64,000 nt of DNA from Microtetraspora glauca (lineage in GTDB: Bacteria; Actinomycetota; Actinomycetes; Streptosporangiales; Streptosporangiaceae), in NCBI GenBank assembly GCA_001570385.1, contig BBYL01000016.1:1-64000 (forward strand). Reading direction: 5' to 3'. How positions within the stretch are numbered: position 1 is the first letter of the stretch; each line of letters starts with the position of its first letter. The notes under the pieces were generated by a model, which was not told where the DNA came from, made no database searches, and worked only from the letters and a program-made list of their open reading frames with translations. Both the position numbers and the translations under genes were made by a program. This document shows, one piece after another, positions 34,776 through 42,975 of the stretch.

Positions 34776-35937
34776 GGATCCCGAGCCTAGCCGAGCGATC
34801 CTTTCCCGCCAGCACGGCCGCCGCCGCTTCGAGGGCGCTGTGGACGGACACCTCGCCGAGCAGTCCGGGGGCGGCCACGGAGTCGCCCGCGAGCCAGACG
34901 CCGCCGCCCCGGTCGATCGCGGGCCGGTCCCGCCAGGTACGTCCGGGAAGATCGAGCGCGCCGGTCCGGCCCGCCGCCACGGCGTCGCGCCGCCAGGTCA
35001 GGCGGTCCCGCCAGCCCGGCAGGCCGAGGTCGGCGATCCGCTCCAGCCTGGCGACGGCCGCGGCCTTCGATTCGTCCGGCCGCATGGGCATCTGGAGCTG
35101 GACCAGGCTCTCAGCGCGAGGGGCGAGCGACGGGTCCGGCAGGGAGTACCGCTCGAAGAAGCCGCCCTCGTCCAGGTCGGAGACGAGGAACAGGTCGCCC
35201 GGCCTCCGGCGTACGGCCAGGTCGAGCAGGACGGCGCGGCCACCCTCCCAGCGCAGGGTGTCGTCGCCGAGCAGGTTCCTGGCCGCGTCGAGCGACGTTG
35301 CCACGATCACCGGACCGGCGGGGAGTTCGTCGACCCGCGATCCGGTCTCGACGCGCACCCCCAGGTCGCGTGCGTGCGCGGCCATCCGGTCGACGACCCG
35401 GCCCCAGCCGCCGATGACGTAGCGGACTGTGGGATAGCGCGGCGAGAAGGCGCGCCGGAGGCGTTCCCAGACGAAGGCCGCGGACAGCCTGCCCGGATCG
35501 GCGTCGTAGGTGACGACGCCGAGCAGGCCCGCGGCGGCGCGCGCGGGTCCCGCGCCGAACCGGCGCCCGGCCCACGAACCGAAGTCCTCGTCCACGGGCG
35601 CGCGCACCCCCCGCCGGGCGGTCATGGCGAGCAGGCCCAGCGGCGGCCGCACCGTCAGCCGGTCGCGGTACCTGAACCTGCTCCGGGCCAGTGCCCTCAG
35701 CGGCAGGCTCACGTACGGCTGGACCAGCTTCCGCTCCGCCAGCCACCGGAACGGCGCGCCGTCGTAGAAGACGTGCGTGCCGTCGTTCGCGACGTACGGC
35801 GCGGCGGAGGAGCGGGCCCGGCCGCCGAGGGTCCGGTGCGCCTCGTGCAGCGTGACGGCCGCCCCGCCCTCGGCGCACGCGATCGCGGCGGTCAGCCCGG
35901 CCAGTCCGCCGCCGATGATGGTGATGTTTTGGCTCAT
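34768..35937 (-). CDS. FAD-dependent oxidoreductase (amine oxidase/desaturase fold)
   Basis: A 389-residue flavoprotein. The dinucleotide motif ITIIGGGLAGLTAAIAC is at the N-terminus, followed by LGGRARS, which is typical of the phytoene desaturase and amine oxidase group, and the C-terminal FAD contact VWLAGDSVAAPGLLG. The substrate is unknown. Its ATG overlaps the stop of the ECF sigma gene (ATGA), so it is probably made together with the sigma factor. Oxidoreductases are frequent partners of ECF41 sigma factors. Confidence 0.85.
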   Translation of the reverse strand: MSQNITIIGGGLAGLTAAIACAEGGAAVTLHEAHRTLGGRARSSAAPYVANDGTHVFYDGAPFRWLAERKLVQPYVSLPLRALARSRFRYRDRLTVRPPLGLLAMTARRGVRAPVDEDFGSWAGRRFGAGPARAAAGLLGVVTYDADPGRLSAAFVWERLRRAFSPRYPTVRYVIGGWGRVVDRMAAHARDLGVRVETGSRVDELPAGPVIVATSLDAARNLLGDDTLRWEGGRAVLLDLAVRRRPGDLFLVSDLDEGGFFERYSLPDPSLAPRAESLVQLQMPMRPDESKAAAVARLERIADLGLPGWRDRLTWRRDAVAAGRTGALDLPGRTWRDRPAIDRGGGVWLAGDSVAAPGLLGEVSVHSALEAAAAVLAGKDRSARLGIRG

Positions 35938-36848
35938 GTACTCCGGGACGTGCCGCCGGGCGTGATTCGTGACATCTTCTCCGGATTGGCGATGAGATAG
36001 ATGGTCTCGATCTTGCCGTCGGAGACGACAAGGGAGATCACGGTGACGGCGCGGCCCTCGGCGGTCGCCACGAGCGCCGGGCCGCCGTTGACGTCGGTGA
36101 TCTCCAAGCCGATCGAGGTGAGATCGCCCGCCCCGATCGAGGTCAGGAACCGCCCGACCCCGTTCTCGGACGCGATGGCCATGAGGAACCGCGCGACGTG
36201 ATCCCGCCCGGTCATCACCCGCAGCGGCGCCTTCGCCCTGCCGCCACCGTCGCCGACGAACGTGACGTCCGCCTTCAGGAGCTCCATGAGGCCGCGCAGG
36301 TCGCCTTCGGCGCAGGCGTCGGCGAAACGCTCGGTCACCCGCCTGCGCTCCCTCCGGTCCACGTCGAACCGCGGCCGGCGCTCCTGCACGTGGTCGCGGG
36401 CCCGCCTGGCGAGCTGCCGGACGGCGGGTTCGCCCCGGCCCAGGATCCCGGCGATCTCCGCGTACGAGAAGCCGAACGCCTCCCGCAGGACGAACACCGC
36501 GCGCTCCAGCGGCGACAACGTCTCCAGGACGACCAGCAGGGCGAGCTCCACGCCGTCGGCCAGGCCGGCGCGTTCCGCCGCGTCCGGCTCGGTGCTGACC
36601 GGCTCGGGCAACCACGGGCCGACGTACTCCTCGCGTTGCGCCCTGACCCGCCGCAACCGGTCGATCGCCAGGTTCGTGGTCACGCGTACCAGGTACGCCC
36701 TGGGGTTCCCGATCGCCCCCGCGTCCACCTCGGACCAGCGCAACCACGCGTCCTGCACCACGTCCTCGGCGTCGGCCGCGCTGCCAAGGATGCGATACGC
36801 CACCCCGGTGAGCAGGTCACGATGGCTGACGAACAGTTCGGTGCTCAT
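35934..36848 (-). CDS. ECF41/SigJ-type sigma factor with SnoaL-like C-domain
   Basis: A 304-residue sigma factor. Sigma-2 (about residues 8-75, GVAYRILGSAADAEDVVQDAW) and sigma-4 (about 105-165) are followed by a SnoaL-like domain of about 125 residues. That domain contains DGGGR near residue 200 and NPEKM near residue 290, matching the DGGGK and NPDKL motifs of ECF41 factors, where the extension controls activity in place of an anti-sigma factor. It heads an operon with an FAD oxidoreductase and an SMP-30 hydrolase. Its own promoter is described at 36858-36884. Confidence 0.93.
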   Translation of the reverse strand: MSTELFVSHRDLLTGVAYRILGSAADAEDVVQDAWLRWSEVDAGAIGNPRAYLVRVTTNLAIDRLRRVRAQREEYVGPWLPEPVSTEPDAAERAGLADGVELALLVVLETLSPLERAVFVLREAFGFSYAEIAGILGRGEPAVRQLARRARDHVQERRPRFDVDRRERRRVTERFADACAEGDLRGLMELLKADVTFVGDGGGRAKAPLRVMTGRDHVARFLMAIASENGVGRFLTSIGAGDLTSIGLEITDVNGGPALVATAEGRAVTVISLVVSDGKIETIYLIANPEKMSRITPGGTSRST

Positions 36849-36857
36849 AGGACCTCA

Positions 36858-36884
36858 GACGTATCACGGCCCACCGATGTGACA
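36858..36884 (-). promoter_or_regulatory. ECF41-type autoregulatory promoter
   Basis: On the minus strand TGTCACA (36884-36878) and CGTC (36861-36858) are separated by exactly 16 bases. This is the published ECF41 consensus without mismatch. The predicted start of transcription, six to eight bases downstream, is within a few bases of the sigma gene ATG at 36848, so the mRNA would be leaderless or nearly so. Confidence 0.85.
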
Positions 36885-36897
36885 TCGCCGCGTTCGG

Positions 36898-36926
36898 TTA
36901 CCGTCCGGCGCGCCGATTCCTATACA
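36898..36926 (+). promoter_or_regulatory. Promoter of tRNA-Ala copy 2
   Basis: TTACCG (36898-36903), a 17-base spacer and TATACA (36921-36926), 16 bases before the tRNA. The context CGGTTAC and CCTATACACTG is shared with copy 3. Confidence 0.7.
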
Positions 36927-36942
36927 CTGACAGGCGTCGCAA

Positions 36943-37015
36943 GGGGCTATAGCGCAGCTGGTAGCGCACCTCCATGGCATGGAGGGGGTCTGGGGTTCGA
37001 GTCCCCATAGCTCCA
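36943..37015 (+). tRNA. tRNA-Ala(GGC), copy 2
   Basis: A complete 73-base cloverleaf with anticodon GGC. It differs from copies 1 and 3 only in the T-loop region (TTCGAGT instead of TTCGAAT). CCA is not encoded. It lies between the divergent ECF41 operon and the polysaccharide deacetylase gene. Confidence 0.98.
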
Positions 37016-37116
37016 CTCGTTCGATCAGGTCGGCGGCGTTCCACCACAGGGAGCGCGCCGGCCTTCCGCGTTTCGCCGCCGGGTTCGGGGGTGGCGCCGG
37101 CTCCCGCGGCCGTAAC

Positions 37117-37980
37117 ATGCCGATCATGCTGAGCCGGCGGGCAGCCTTCCTGATGTCGCTTCTCCTCGTCTCCGGGTGCGCCGCGTACACGCGGGACGCT
37201 CCCACGGGCGCGGCGGACACGTTCACGGACCCCCGGCCGGCCGCGGCGGGCGCCGGTCCGGCGAGCAGGCCGTCCCCGGAGGCGTCCTCCGATCTGTCCT
37301 CGGCGCCGGGTCCACGTGGCCTGGTGCACCACGGATCGCGGAAGTCGACGATGGTCGCGCTGACCTTCGACGCGGACATGACGGCGTACATGCGGGGGCA
37401 GCTCGACCGGGGCGAGGTGGACTCCTACGCCAACCCCCGGCTGATCGCCGAGCTCCGGCGGCTCAAGGTGCCCGCGACGATCTTCATGACCGGGATGTGG
37501 ATCGAACGCTATCCCCGCGTGGCGGCCGGGCTCGCGGCCGATCCGCTGTTCGAGGTGGCCGACCATTCCTACGATCACGAGGCGTTCGCCACCCCCTGCT
37601 ACGGGCTGGGCCGTACCCACGACATGAGGCGGAGCCTCCGCAGGACCGAGGCCCTGCTCGACCGGCTCGACCCCGGCCACCCGAGGTTCTTCCGGTTCCC
37701 CGGAGGTTGCTTCGACAAGGCGGCGCTGAAGGCGGTCGCCGCGGAGGGCCTGACCCCCGTCCAGTGGGATGTGATCGGCGGGGACGCGTTCGCGACCTCG
37801 AAGGACGCGATCGTGAAGCAGACCCTCGACGGTGTGCGCGGTGGGTCGATCGTCGTGCTCCACCTGGGCGGTGGCAAGCCGTCCGGGCTGACCGACGACG
37901 CGCTCCCCGCCATCGTCCGGGGACTCCGGGAACGCGGGCTCCGGCCGGTCACGCTCTCCACTCTGCTGCGGCATCGCTGA
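37117..37980 (+). CDS. Polysaccharide deacetylase lipoprotein (NodB domain)
   Basis: A 287-residue carbohydrate esterase family 4 protein. A lipoprotein signal peptide ends at LLLVSGC with C21 as the lipidation site, so it is anchored outside the membrane. The NodB motifs are LTFDADMT (first motif, TFDAD in place of the usual TFDDG), DHSYDHE (metal histidines), RFPGG and the late LHLGGG. It probably removes acetyl groups from peptidoglycan or another surface glycan. The start at 37117 is preferred; 37126 is possible. Confidence 0.88.
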   Translation: MPIMLSRRAAFLMSLLLVSGCAAYTRDAPTGAADTFTDPRPAAAGAGPASRPSPEASSDLSSAPGPRGLVHHGSRKSTMVALTFDADMTAYMRGQLDRGEVDSYANPRLIAELRRLKVPATIFMTGMWIERYPRVAAGLAADPLFEVADHSYDHEAFATPCYGLGRTHDMRRSLRRTEALLDRLDPGHPRFFRFPGGCFDKAALKAVAAEGLTPVQWDVIGGDAFATSKDAIVKQTLDGVRGGSIVVLHLGGGKPSGLTDDALPAIVRGLRERGLRPVTLSTLLRHR

Positions 37981-38136
37981 CGGATCGGGCGATACCGGTG
38001 GCTCGCGTGGAGGCCTATTGCCCGATTGTCTGATATCACGCGATGAGCACGGTTTGCCGTCGCTTACGTGACGGGCTCGGCTTCGCCGTACGGCATGGCG
38101 TCGTAAGGGGCGAACGGGAGCCGACGGAGGTGCCGG

Positions 38137-39591
38137 ATGAAGCCGCGTTTACCAGTCCTGGTGGGGATCGCCCTGCTGTCAGTCACTCTCGCCGCCTGCG
38201 GTGGCGGGGGAGAAACACCGTCATCGGCCGGCCGGGCCGCCCCCGGCGACCAGGCGGCGGTGGCCGACGGCCAGGAGCGCGACGCCACCGCCGAGCAGAT
38301 CTCGACGTTCGCCCTCGACGTCGACACCGCGTCGTACGGCTACGCGCGCCGGGCGATCCTGGAGGGCAGGCTGCCTGAGCGCGACCAGGTCAGGACCGAG
38401 GAGTTCGTCAACTCCTTCGAGCAGGACTACGCCGAGCCGGACGACAACGGCTTCGCCGTACACGTCGACGGGGCCAGGACGAGCGGCGGCGCGCTGGTCC
38501 GGGTGGGGCTGCGCACGCGCGGCGTCGGCACGGAGGAGCGCAGGCCGGCCAGCCTGACCTTCGTGGTGGACGTCTCCGGATCCATGGCCGAGACCGGCAG
38601 GCTCGACCTCGTGCGCGACGCCCTGCACACGCTCGTCGACCAGCTCATGCCGGGGGACCAGGTGTCGATCGTGTCCTTCAGCGACTCGGCCCGCCTGATC
38701 AGCCCGATGGTCCCGGTGACGGAACGCTCGCGGCTGCACGGCGCCATCGACGAGTTGAACACCGAGGGATCGACCAACCTGGAGGACGGCCTCGTCACCG
38801 GCTATCAGGAGGCGTCCCGGGCGTTCCGCTCCGTCGCCACCAACCGGGTGATCCTGCTCTCCGACGGTCTCGCCAACACCGGTGAGACCGCGTGGCAGGC
38901 CATCCTCGACCGGGTGAGCGACTACGCGGGCAAGCAGATCACCCTGCTGTGCGTCGGCGTCGGCCGGGAATACGGGGACCACCTGATGGAGCAGCTCGCC
39001 GACAACGGGGACGGCGCCGCCGTCTACGTGAGCTCGCAGGAGCAGGCGCGCGAGGTCTTCGTCGACCGGCTCCCGGCCAACCTCGACCTCCGTGCCCGCG
39101 ACGCCAAGGCGCAGGTCGTCTTCAACCCGGCGACCGTCGAGTCGTACAGCCTGCTCGGGTACGAGAACCGGGAACTGGCGCCCGAGGAGTTCCGCGACGA
39201 CTCGCGCGACGGCGGCGAGGTCGGGCCGGGCCACTCCGTGACCGCGCTCTACTGGGTACGGCTGCGCGCCGGGGCGTCCGGGCAGCTCGCGACGGCCACG
39301 GTCCGCTGGCTCGACCCCGACAGCCGCAGGCCGGCCGAGATCAGCCGCGCGGTGGACACGGGTGACGTACGCGGCGACCTGTGGACCTCGGCGCCGATCC
39401 GACTCCAGGTCGACGCGGTGGCGGCGGCCTTCGCCGACTACCTGCGTGCTCCGTGGTCGGACCGGAGCGAGCGGTTCGGGCTGGGGCTGGCCGACCTGGC
39501 GGACCAAGGTTCCCGCCTCGCGGCGGCCACCGAGGATCGCGACGTGACCGAGCTGGCCGATCTGATCAACCGGACGCGGTCCCTCAGCTGA
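38137..39591 (+). CDS. VWA-domain lipoprotein, YfbK family
   Basis: A 484-residue protein. The signal peptide ends LAAC with C21 lipidated. An N-terminal VWF-associated domain (about 50-130) is followed by a von Willebrand A domain with the MIDAS motif DVSGSMA near residue 146, and a C-terminal DUF3520 region. It is exported and membrane-anchored; the role is unknown but likely metal-dependent protein binding. GGAGGTG ahead of the ATG supports the start. It lies between two tRNA-Ala genes. Confidence 0.9.
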   Translation: MKPRLPVLVGIALLSVTLAACGGGGETPSSAGRAAPGDQAAVADGQERDATAEQISTFALDVDTASYGYARRAILEGRLPERDQVRTEEFVNSFEQDYAEPDDNGFAVHVDGARTSGGALVRVGLRTRGVGTEERRPASLTFVVDVSGSMAETGRLDLVRDALHTLVDQLMPGDQVSIVSFSDSARLISPMVPVTERSRLHGAIDELNTEGSTNLEDGLVTGYQEASRAFRSVATNRVILLSDGLANTGETAWQAILDRVSDYAGKQITLLCVGVGREYGDHLMEQLADNGDGAAVYVSSQEQAREVFVDRLPANLDLRARDAKAQVVFNPATVESYSLLGYENRELAPEEFRDDSRDGGEVGPGHSVTALYWVRLRAGASGQLATATVRWLDPDSRRPAEISRAVDTGDVRGDLWTSAPIRLQVDAVAAAFADYLRAPWSDRSERFGLGLADLADQGSRLAAATEDRDVTELADLINRTRSLS

Positions 39592-39595
39592 TCGG

Positions 39596-39624
39596 TTACA
39601 GCCTGGGCCGGGAAGTCCTATACA
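39596..39624 (+). promoter_or_regulatory. Promoter of tRNA-Ala copy 3
   Basis: TTACAG (39596-39601), a 17-base spacer and TATACA (39619-39624), 43 bases before the tRNA. The boxes and their flanks (CGGTTAC and CCTATACACTG) match those of copy 2. The -35 box starts four bases after the VWA gene stop. Confidence 0.72.
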
Positions 39625-39667
39625 CTGGCGTGGCGCCGCGTGGGGAAACCCGTCGCGGGGTCACCAA

Positions 39668-39740
39668 GGGGCTATAGCGCAGCTGGTAGCGCACCTCCAT
39701 GGCATGGAGGGGGTCTGGGGTTCGAATCCCCATAGCTCCA
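39668..39740 (+). tRNA. tRNA-Ala(GGC), copy 3
   Basis: A complete 73-base cloverleaf, identical to copy 1, with anticodon GGC. CCA is not encoded. It has its own promoter and a terminator 41 bases downstream. Confidence 0.98.
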
Positions 39741-39781
39741 CTCGTGGGCCGTTCTCAAGACGGCTGCAGGACAGTTGACGG

Positions 39782-39822
39782 GATCCCGTCCGATCGTCTG
39801 GATCGGACGGGATCTCGTGTTT
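39782..39822 (+). terminator. Terminator of tRNA-Ala copy 3
   Basis: A perfect 14-bp stem (39782-39795 with 39801-39814) with a five-base loop and a TCGTGTTTTCC tract, 41 bases after the tRNA. Confidence 0.85.
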
Positions 39823-40089
39823 TCCGGGGCCTTCGGGTCGCTGGACGGGCCGGTTCTGGCCTGTGCGGCGGCTGGGATGGACGGCGCTGCTGGTGTCGGG
39901 CCGCCGGGAGCGCGTGAGCGGTAATCCGATTGCGGCGTCGCGTCCTCGGCTCATAGCGTGAGAGCGAAATCGGACGGCGCAGGTCGCGAGAGCCGCGAAC
40001 GCCCCGCTCGCCGGTCGCTCCGCCACGGGGATCGTGTTTCGAGGGGAGAAAGAGGAACGGCCTCTCCTGCGCCGTGCCTCGCTCGGACG
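39823..40089. other. Intergenic region, no gene seen
   Basis: Between the tRNA terminator and the DUF2087 regulator gene. An upstream extension of the regulator frame reaches 39958, but it is Arg/Gly-rich and unlike a protein N-terminus. I see no RNA gene or clear promoter. Confidence 0.5.
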
Positions 40090-40671
40090 ATGACACCTGA
40101 GAATCTCGTACGCCTGCTGGCGGAGCCGAGCCGAATGCGGGTTCTGGCGGCGATCGCACTCGGAGCGAACACGCCGTCCGACATCGCTGAGGCGTCCGGA
40201 CTGTCGGCGAAAGACGCGTTAAGGGCCGCTCGACGGCTCCAGGACCACGATCTGATCGTGGCGGGCGACGACGGGTTGCGTGTGGATTATGAGCGACTCA
40301 GGAATCTGTCGCGTGACATAGCGGATTCGTCACGGCCAGAGGGCGGTGAGCCGACGGAATCCGCCCTGCTGCCCTTCGTTCAGGGCAGGCGGCTGACCAC
40401 GGTTCCCGCGCAGCAGCGCCGCCGGTACGTCGTTCTCGAGCACATCGTGGCGCGGTCCTTCGAACCGGGCGTCGCGTACGAGGAGCGTGTCGTCAACGAC
40501 AAGCTTCGCGAGTGGTGCGATGGGGGCGAGGTCGACCATGTGGCCGTTCGCAGGTACCTCATCGACATGGGCCTGCTCACCCGGGGCGGCGGGGTCTACC
40601 GGGTGAAGGGGGAACCGGCTCCCGAACCCGGCGTCGCCGAGCGCGTCGTCAGGGCCATCGGCCTCGAATAG
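40090..40671 (+). CDS. DUF2087 transcriptional regulator with ArsR-like HTH
   Basis: A 193-residue protein. The N-terminal 75 residues form an ArsR/MarR-like winged helix (NLVRLLAEPSRMRVLAAIALG ... ASGLSAKDALRAARRL). The C-terminal part from about residue 100 is a DUF2087 domain, with VVNDKLREWCDGGEVDHVAVRRYLIDMGLL as the conserved stretch. The target and signal are unknown. ATG 40090 gives a natural helix-turn-helix start. Confidence 0.88.
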   Translation: MTPENLVRLLAEPSRMRVLAAIALGANTPSDIAEASGLSAKDALRAARRLQDHDLIVAGDDGLRVDYERLRNLSRDIADSSRPEGGEPTESALLPFVQGRRLTTVPAQQRRRYVVLEHIVARSFEPGVAYEERVVNDKLREWCDGGEVDHVAVRRYLIDMGLLTRGGGVYRVKGEPAPEPGVAERVVRAIGLE

Positions 40672-40708
40672 CGGGGTTCCGCGGAAGTCGATCCCGTGGC
40701 CGACGTGG

Positions 40709-42247
40709 TCAGGGACGGCGGCGTGGGCGGGCTCCGGACGCGAGGAACGCGCCGGCGGTCAGGAGGGTCGCCGCGGCCTGGGCGATCAGGAACCCGGCAG
40801 GTGACGCCGGTCGGGCCAGAAGGGCGGCGAGCGCCGGGGCGCAGCCGAGCGTCGCGACGTCGATCCCGGTGAACGCCCACAGGACCGGCCCCATCGGGAC
40901 CGGGCCGCCCGGGGTGTCGATCACGGGCAGTGAGTGGTCGATCGGCCCGCGCCCCGCGATGCGTAGGGCGGCGACGGCGAGTGGCGGAGCGCACAGCGGC
41001 ACGAACGCCCACCATGACGCGCCCGCGACCGCTCCCGTGACGACCGGTCCGGTGATGGCCAGTCCGGCGAGCGCGGCCGCGAGCCAGGCTGCGGCGAGCA
41101 ACGCGGGCGGGATCACCCGTGCCACTCTTGTCCATTCCCGTGTGGCGCCGAGCAGTCGGCCCAGGCCGGGATTCTCGCTGTCCCGGCGGGCCCCGGAGGT
41201 GCCGGAGGCCGCGGCGGAAAGGGCGCCGGCGAGCAGCGCGACCATTACCAGCGGTGTGATGCCACCACCGGCGACGGCGGCCAGCGCGGGGAGCGCCGCC
41301 ACCGCGAGCAGCACCGCCAGGCGAGCGGGGTGGCGGCCCAGCCTGCGCGCCTCCACCCAGGCGACCGCGAGCGGCGCGGGCAGCCGCGGCCAGCGCCGGG
41401 ACCGCAACCGGCGGGCCCGCCAGTGGTTGTCCTCGGCGATCCAGGTGAGCAGCGTGGGTTCCAGCGTGAGAAGGGCGTCGGCCGCCTGCCCCGTACGCAC
41501 GGACGAGGCGATCACCGCCCGCGTGGGGAAGCCGGGCAGCGCCCGCCATGCCCGTACGGCGACGCCTGCAGAGGCCAGGGCGGCGCCGGCGGCTGCCGCC
41601 ATGACAGCGCTCGCGGGCAGGCGGGGGAGCGAGGTGAGCAGGGAGCGCCACGGAAGGACCGCACCGCTCGCCGCCGCCAGCCCGGCGACGATCGCCAGGA
41701 CCGCGATCGTGGTGAGCGCGACGCTCAGCCAGCCCCCCTCCGTGTCCGAACGCTGGGCCAGTACGGCCAGGGCCGATCCGCCGACGCAGGCCGCGACGCC
41801 GATGACGACGGCGCCGGTCACGCGGAGCGCCACGAGATCCGGGACTCCGACCACGGCCAGGGCGGCGATGCCCAGCACGGCTCCGGCGACGACCGACACG
41901 ACCAGCAGCCGGACCACCGCGGGCCGGAGGACGGCACGCCGGTCGAGGGGCGACAGGACCAGCCAGGTGGCGTCCGCCGGAGACAGCGCGACAGGCCCGA
42001 CCAGGCGCGCCAGCGCGACCAGGCCCGCGTACGCGAGGACGATCAGGGCCAGGCCGGTGCCCATCGTCGCCGGATGGACGTCGGCGACCGGTGCCAGCAG
42101 GAGGTTCCACGCCCGGGACAGGGGATCGGCGGCGATCGCGCCCAGCAGCACGACGGCGAAGACCAGCGTGTAGCGGTCCTGCCAGGTCCGCGTCCGTCTC
42201 GCCCGAGGGGCGCGGATGATCGCGCGAGCGGCGGCGAGGGTGTTCAT
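40709..42247 (-). CDS. ABC transporter membrane protein (DUF6297-like)
   Basis: A 512-residue protein with about ten membrane segments, coupled to the ABC ATPase upstream: its ATG overlaps the ATPase stop (42244-42247). It therefore probably acts as the permease of an ABC exporter. The family assignment to DUF6297 is from recall and moderate. The substrate is unknown. Confidence 0.7.
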   Translation of the reverse strand: MNTLAAARAIIRAPRARRTRTWQDRYTLVFAVVLLGAIAADPLSRAWNLLLAPVADVHPATMGTGLALIVLAYAGLVALARLVGPVALSPADATWLVLSPLDRRAVLRPAVVRLLVVSVVAGAVLGIAALAVVGVPDLVALRVTGAVVIGVAACVGGSALAVLAQRSDTEGGWLSVALTTIAVLAIVAGLAAASGAVLPWRSLLTSLPRLPASAVMAAAAGAALASAGVAVRAWRALPGFPTRAVIASSVRTGQAADALLTLEPTLLTWIAEDNHWRARRLRSRRWPRLPAPLAVAWVEARRLGRHPARLAVLLAVAALPALAAVAGGGITPLVMVALLAGALSAAASGTSGARRDSENPGLGRLLGATREWTRVARVIPPALLAAAWLAAALAGLAITGPVVTGAVAGASWWAFVPLCAPPLAVAALRIAGRGPIDHSLPVIDTPGGPVPMGPVLWAFTGIDVATLGCAPALAALLARPASPAGFLIAQAAATLLTAGAFLASGARPRRRP

Positions 42248-42903
42248 CGGGCGGCTCCGGCAGCCAGGCGGCCGGAGGACAGGACGCTGTGCCGTGCGCC
42301 GGTCGCCGCGACGAGCCCCGGGTCATGGGTGGCCATGACGACGGTTCCTCCGTCCGCGGCGTATTCGATCAGCATCGCGGCCAGCCGGCCGCGGAAGGCG
42401 GTGTCCAGCCCGTGTTCCGGCTCGTCGAGGAGCAGCAGCCGGCTCGGCCGTACCAGTGCCGCGGCCAGGGAGAGCCGCTGCCGCTGGCCGGTGGAGAGCG
42501 TCGACGGGACGGCGTCGGCCCGCTCGGTCAGCCCGCAGCGCTCCAGCATCTCGCCGACGCCCGGCCAGGCGTCGCCCACCGGTTCGTGGGTGACCCGGAC
42601 CAGCTCGACGTGCTCGCGTACGGTCAGGCCGGGGTACCAGGCCGGCTCCGCGGCGACCATGGCGACCGCGCGCCAGAACGTCGCGTCGTCCCGTGGCGGT
42701 GCGCCGAAGACGGTGACCTCTCCGGACGTGGGGGTTCGCAGTCCCGCCAGGCAGCGCAGCAGGGTGGACTTCCCGGTCCCGTTCTCACCCGCGACCGCGA
42801 CGATCTCGGACTCGCGGACCGTCAGGTCGACCCCGCGGAGGACGGGGTTCGCGCCCATCTCGACGTGGAGGTCCTCGACAACGATGATCGGTTCAAGCAC
42901 CAC
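42244..42903 (-). CDS. ABC transporter ATP-binding protein
   Basis: A 219-residue ATPase with Walker A GENGTGKST (K45), signature STGQRQRLSLA, Walker B LLLLDEPEHGLD and the switch histidine in MATHDP. It probably powers the 40709-42247 permease. The GTG start at 42903 has a second GTG at 42900. Confidence 0.93.
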   Translation of the reverse strand: MVLEPIIVVEDLHVEMGANPVLRGVDLTVRESEIVAVAGENGTGKSTLLRCLAGLRTPTSGEVTVFGAPPRDDATFWRAVAMVAAEPAWYPGLTVREHVELVRVTHEPVGDAWPGVGEMLERCGLTERADAVPSTLSTGQRQRLSLAAALVRPSRLLLLDEPEHGLDTAFRGRLAAMLIEYAADGGTVVMATHDPGLVAATGARHSVLSSGRLAAGAAR

Positions 42904-42975
42904 CCGAGCCTAATCGGATCGGCGCGGAGCGCGCAGGTCGCCGCTTTCCGTGCGGCGCAGGTCAGTCGGCGCAGG

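Noticed and set aside
36943..39740. Genomic island bounded by tRNA-Ala copies 2 and 3
   Set aside because: The two genes between them have normal composition, and I see no integrase or partial tRNA repeat. A simple tRNA duplication explains the arrangement as well.
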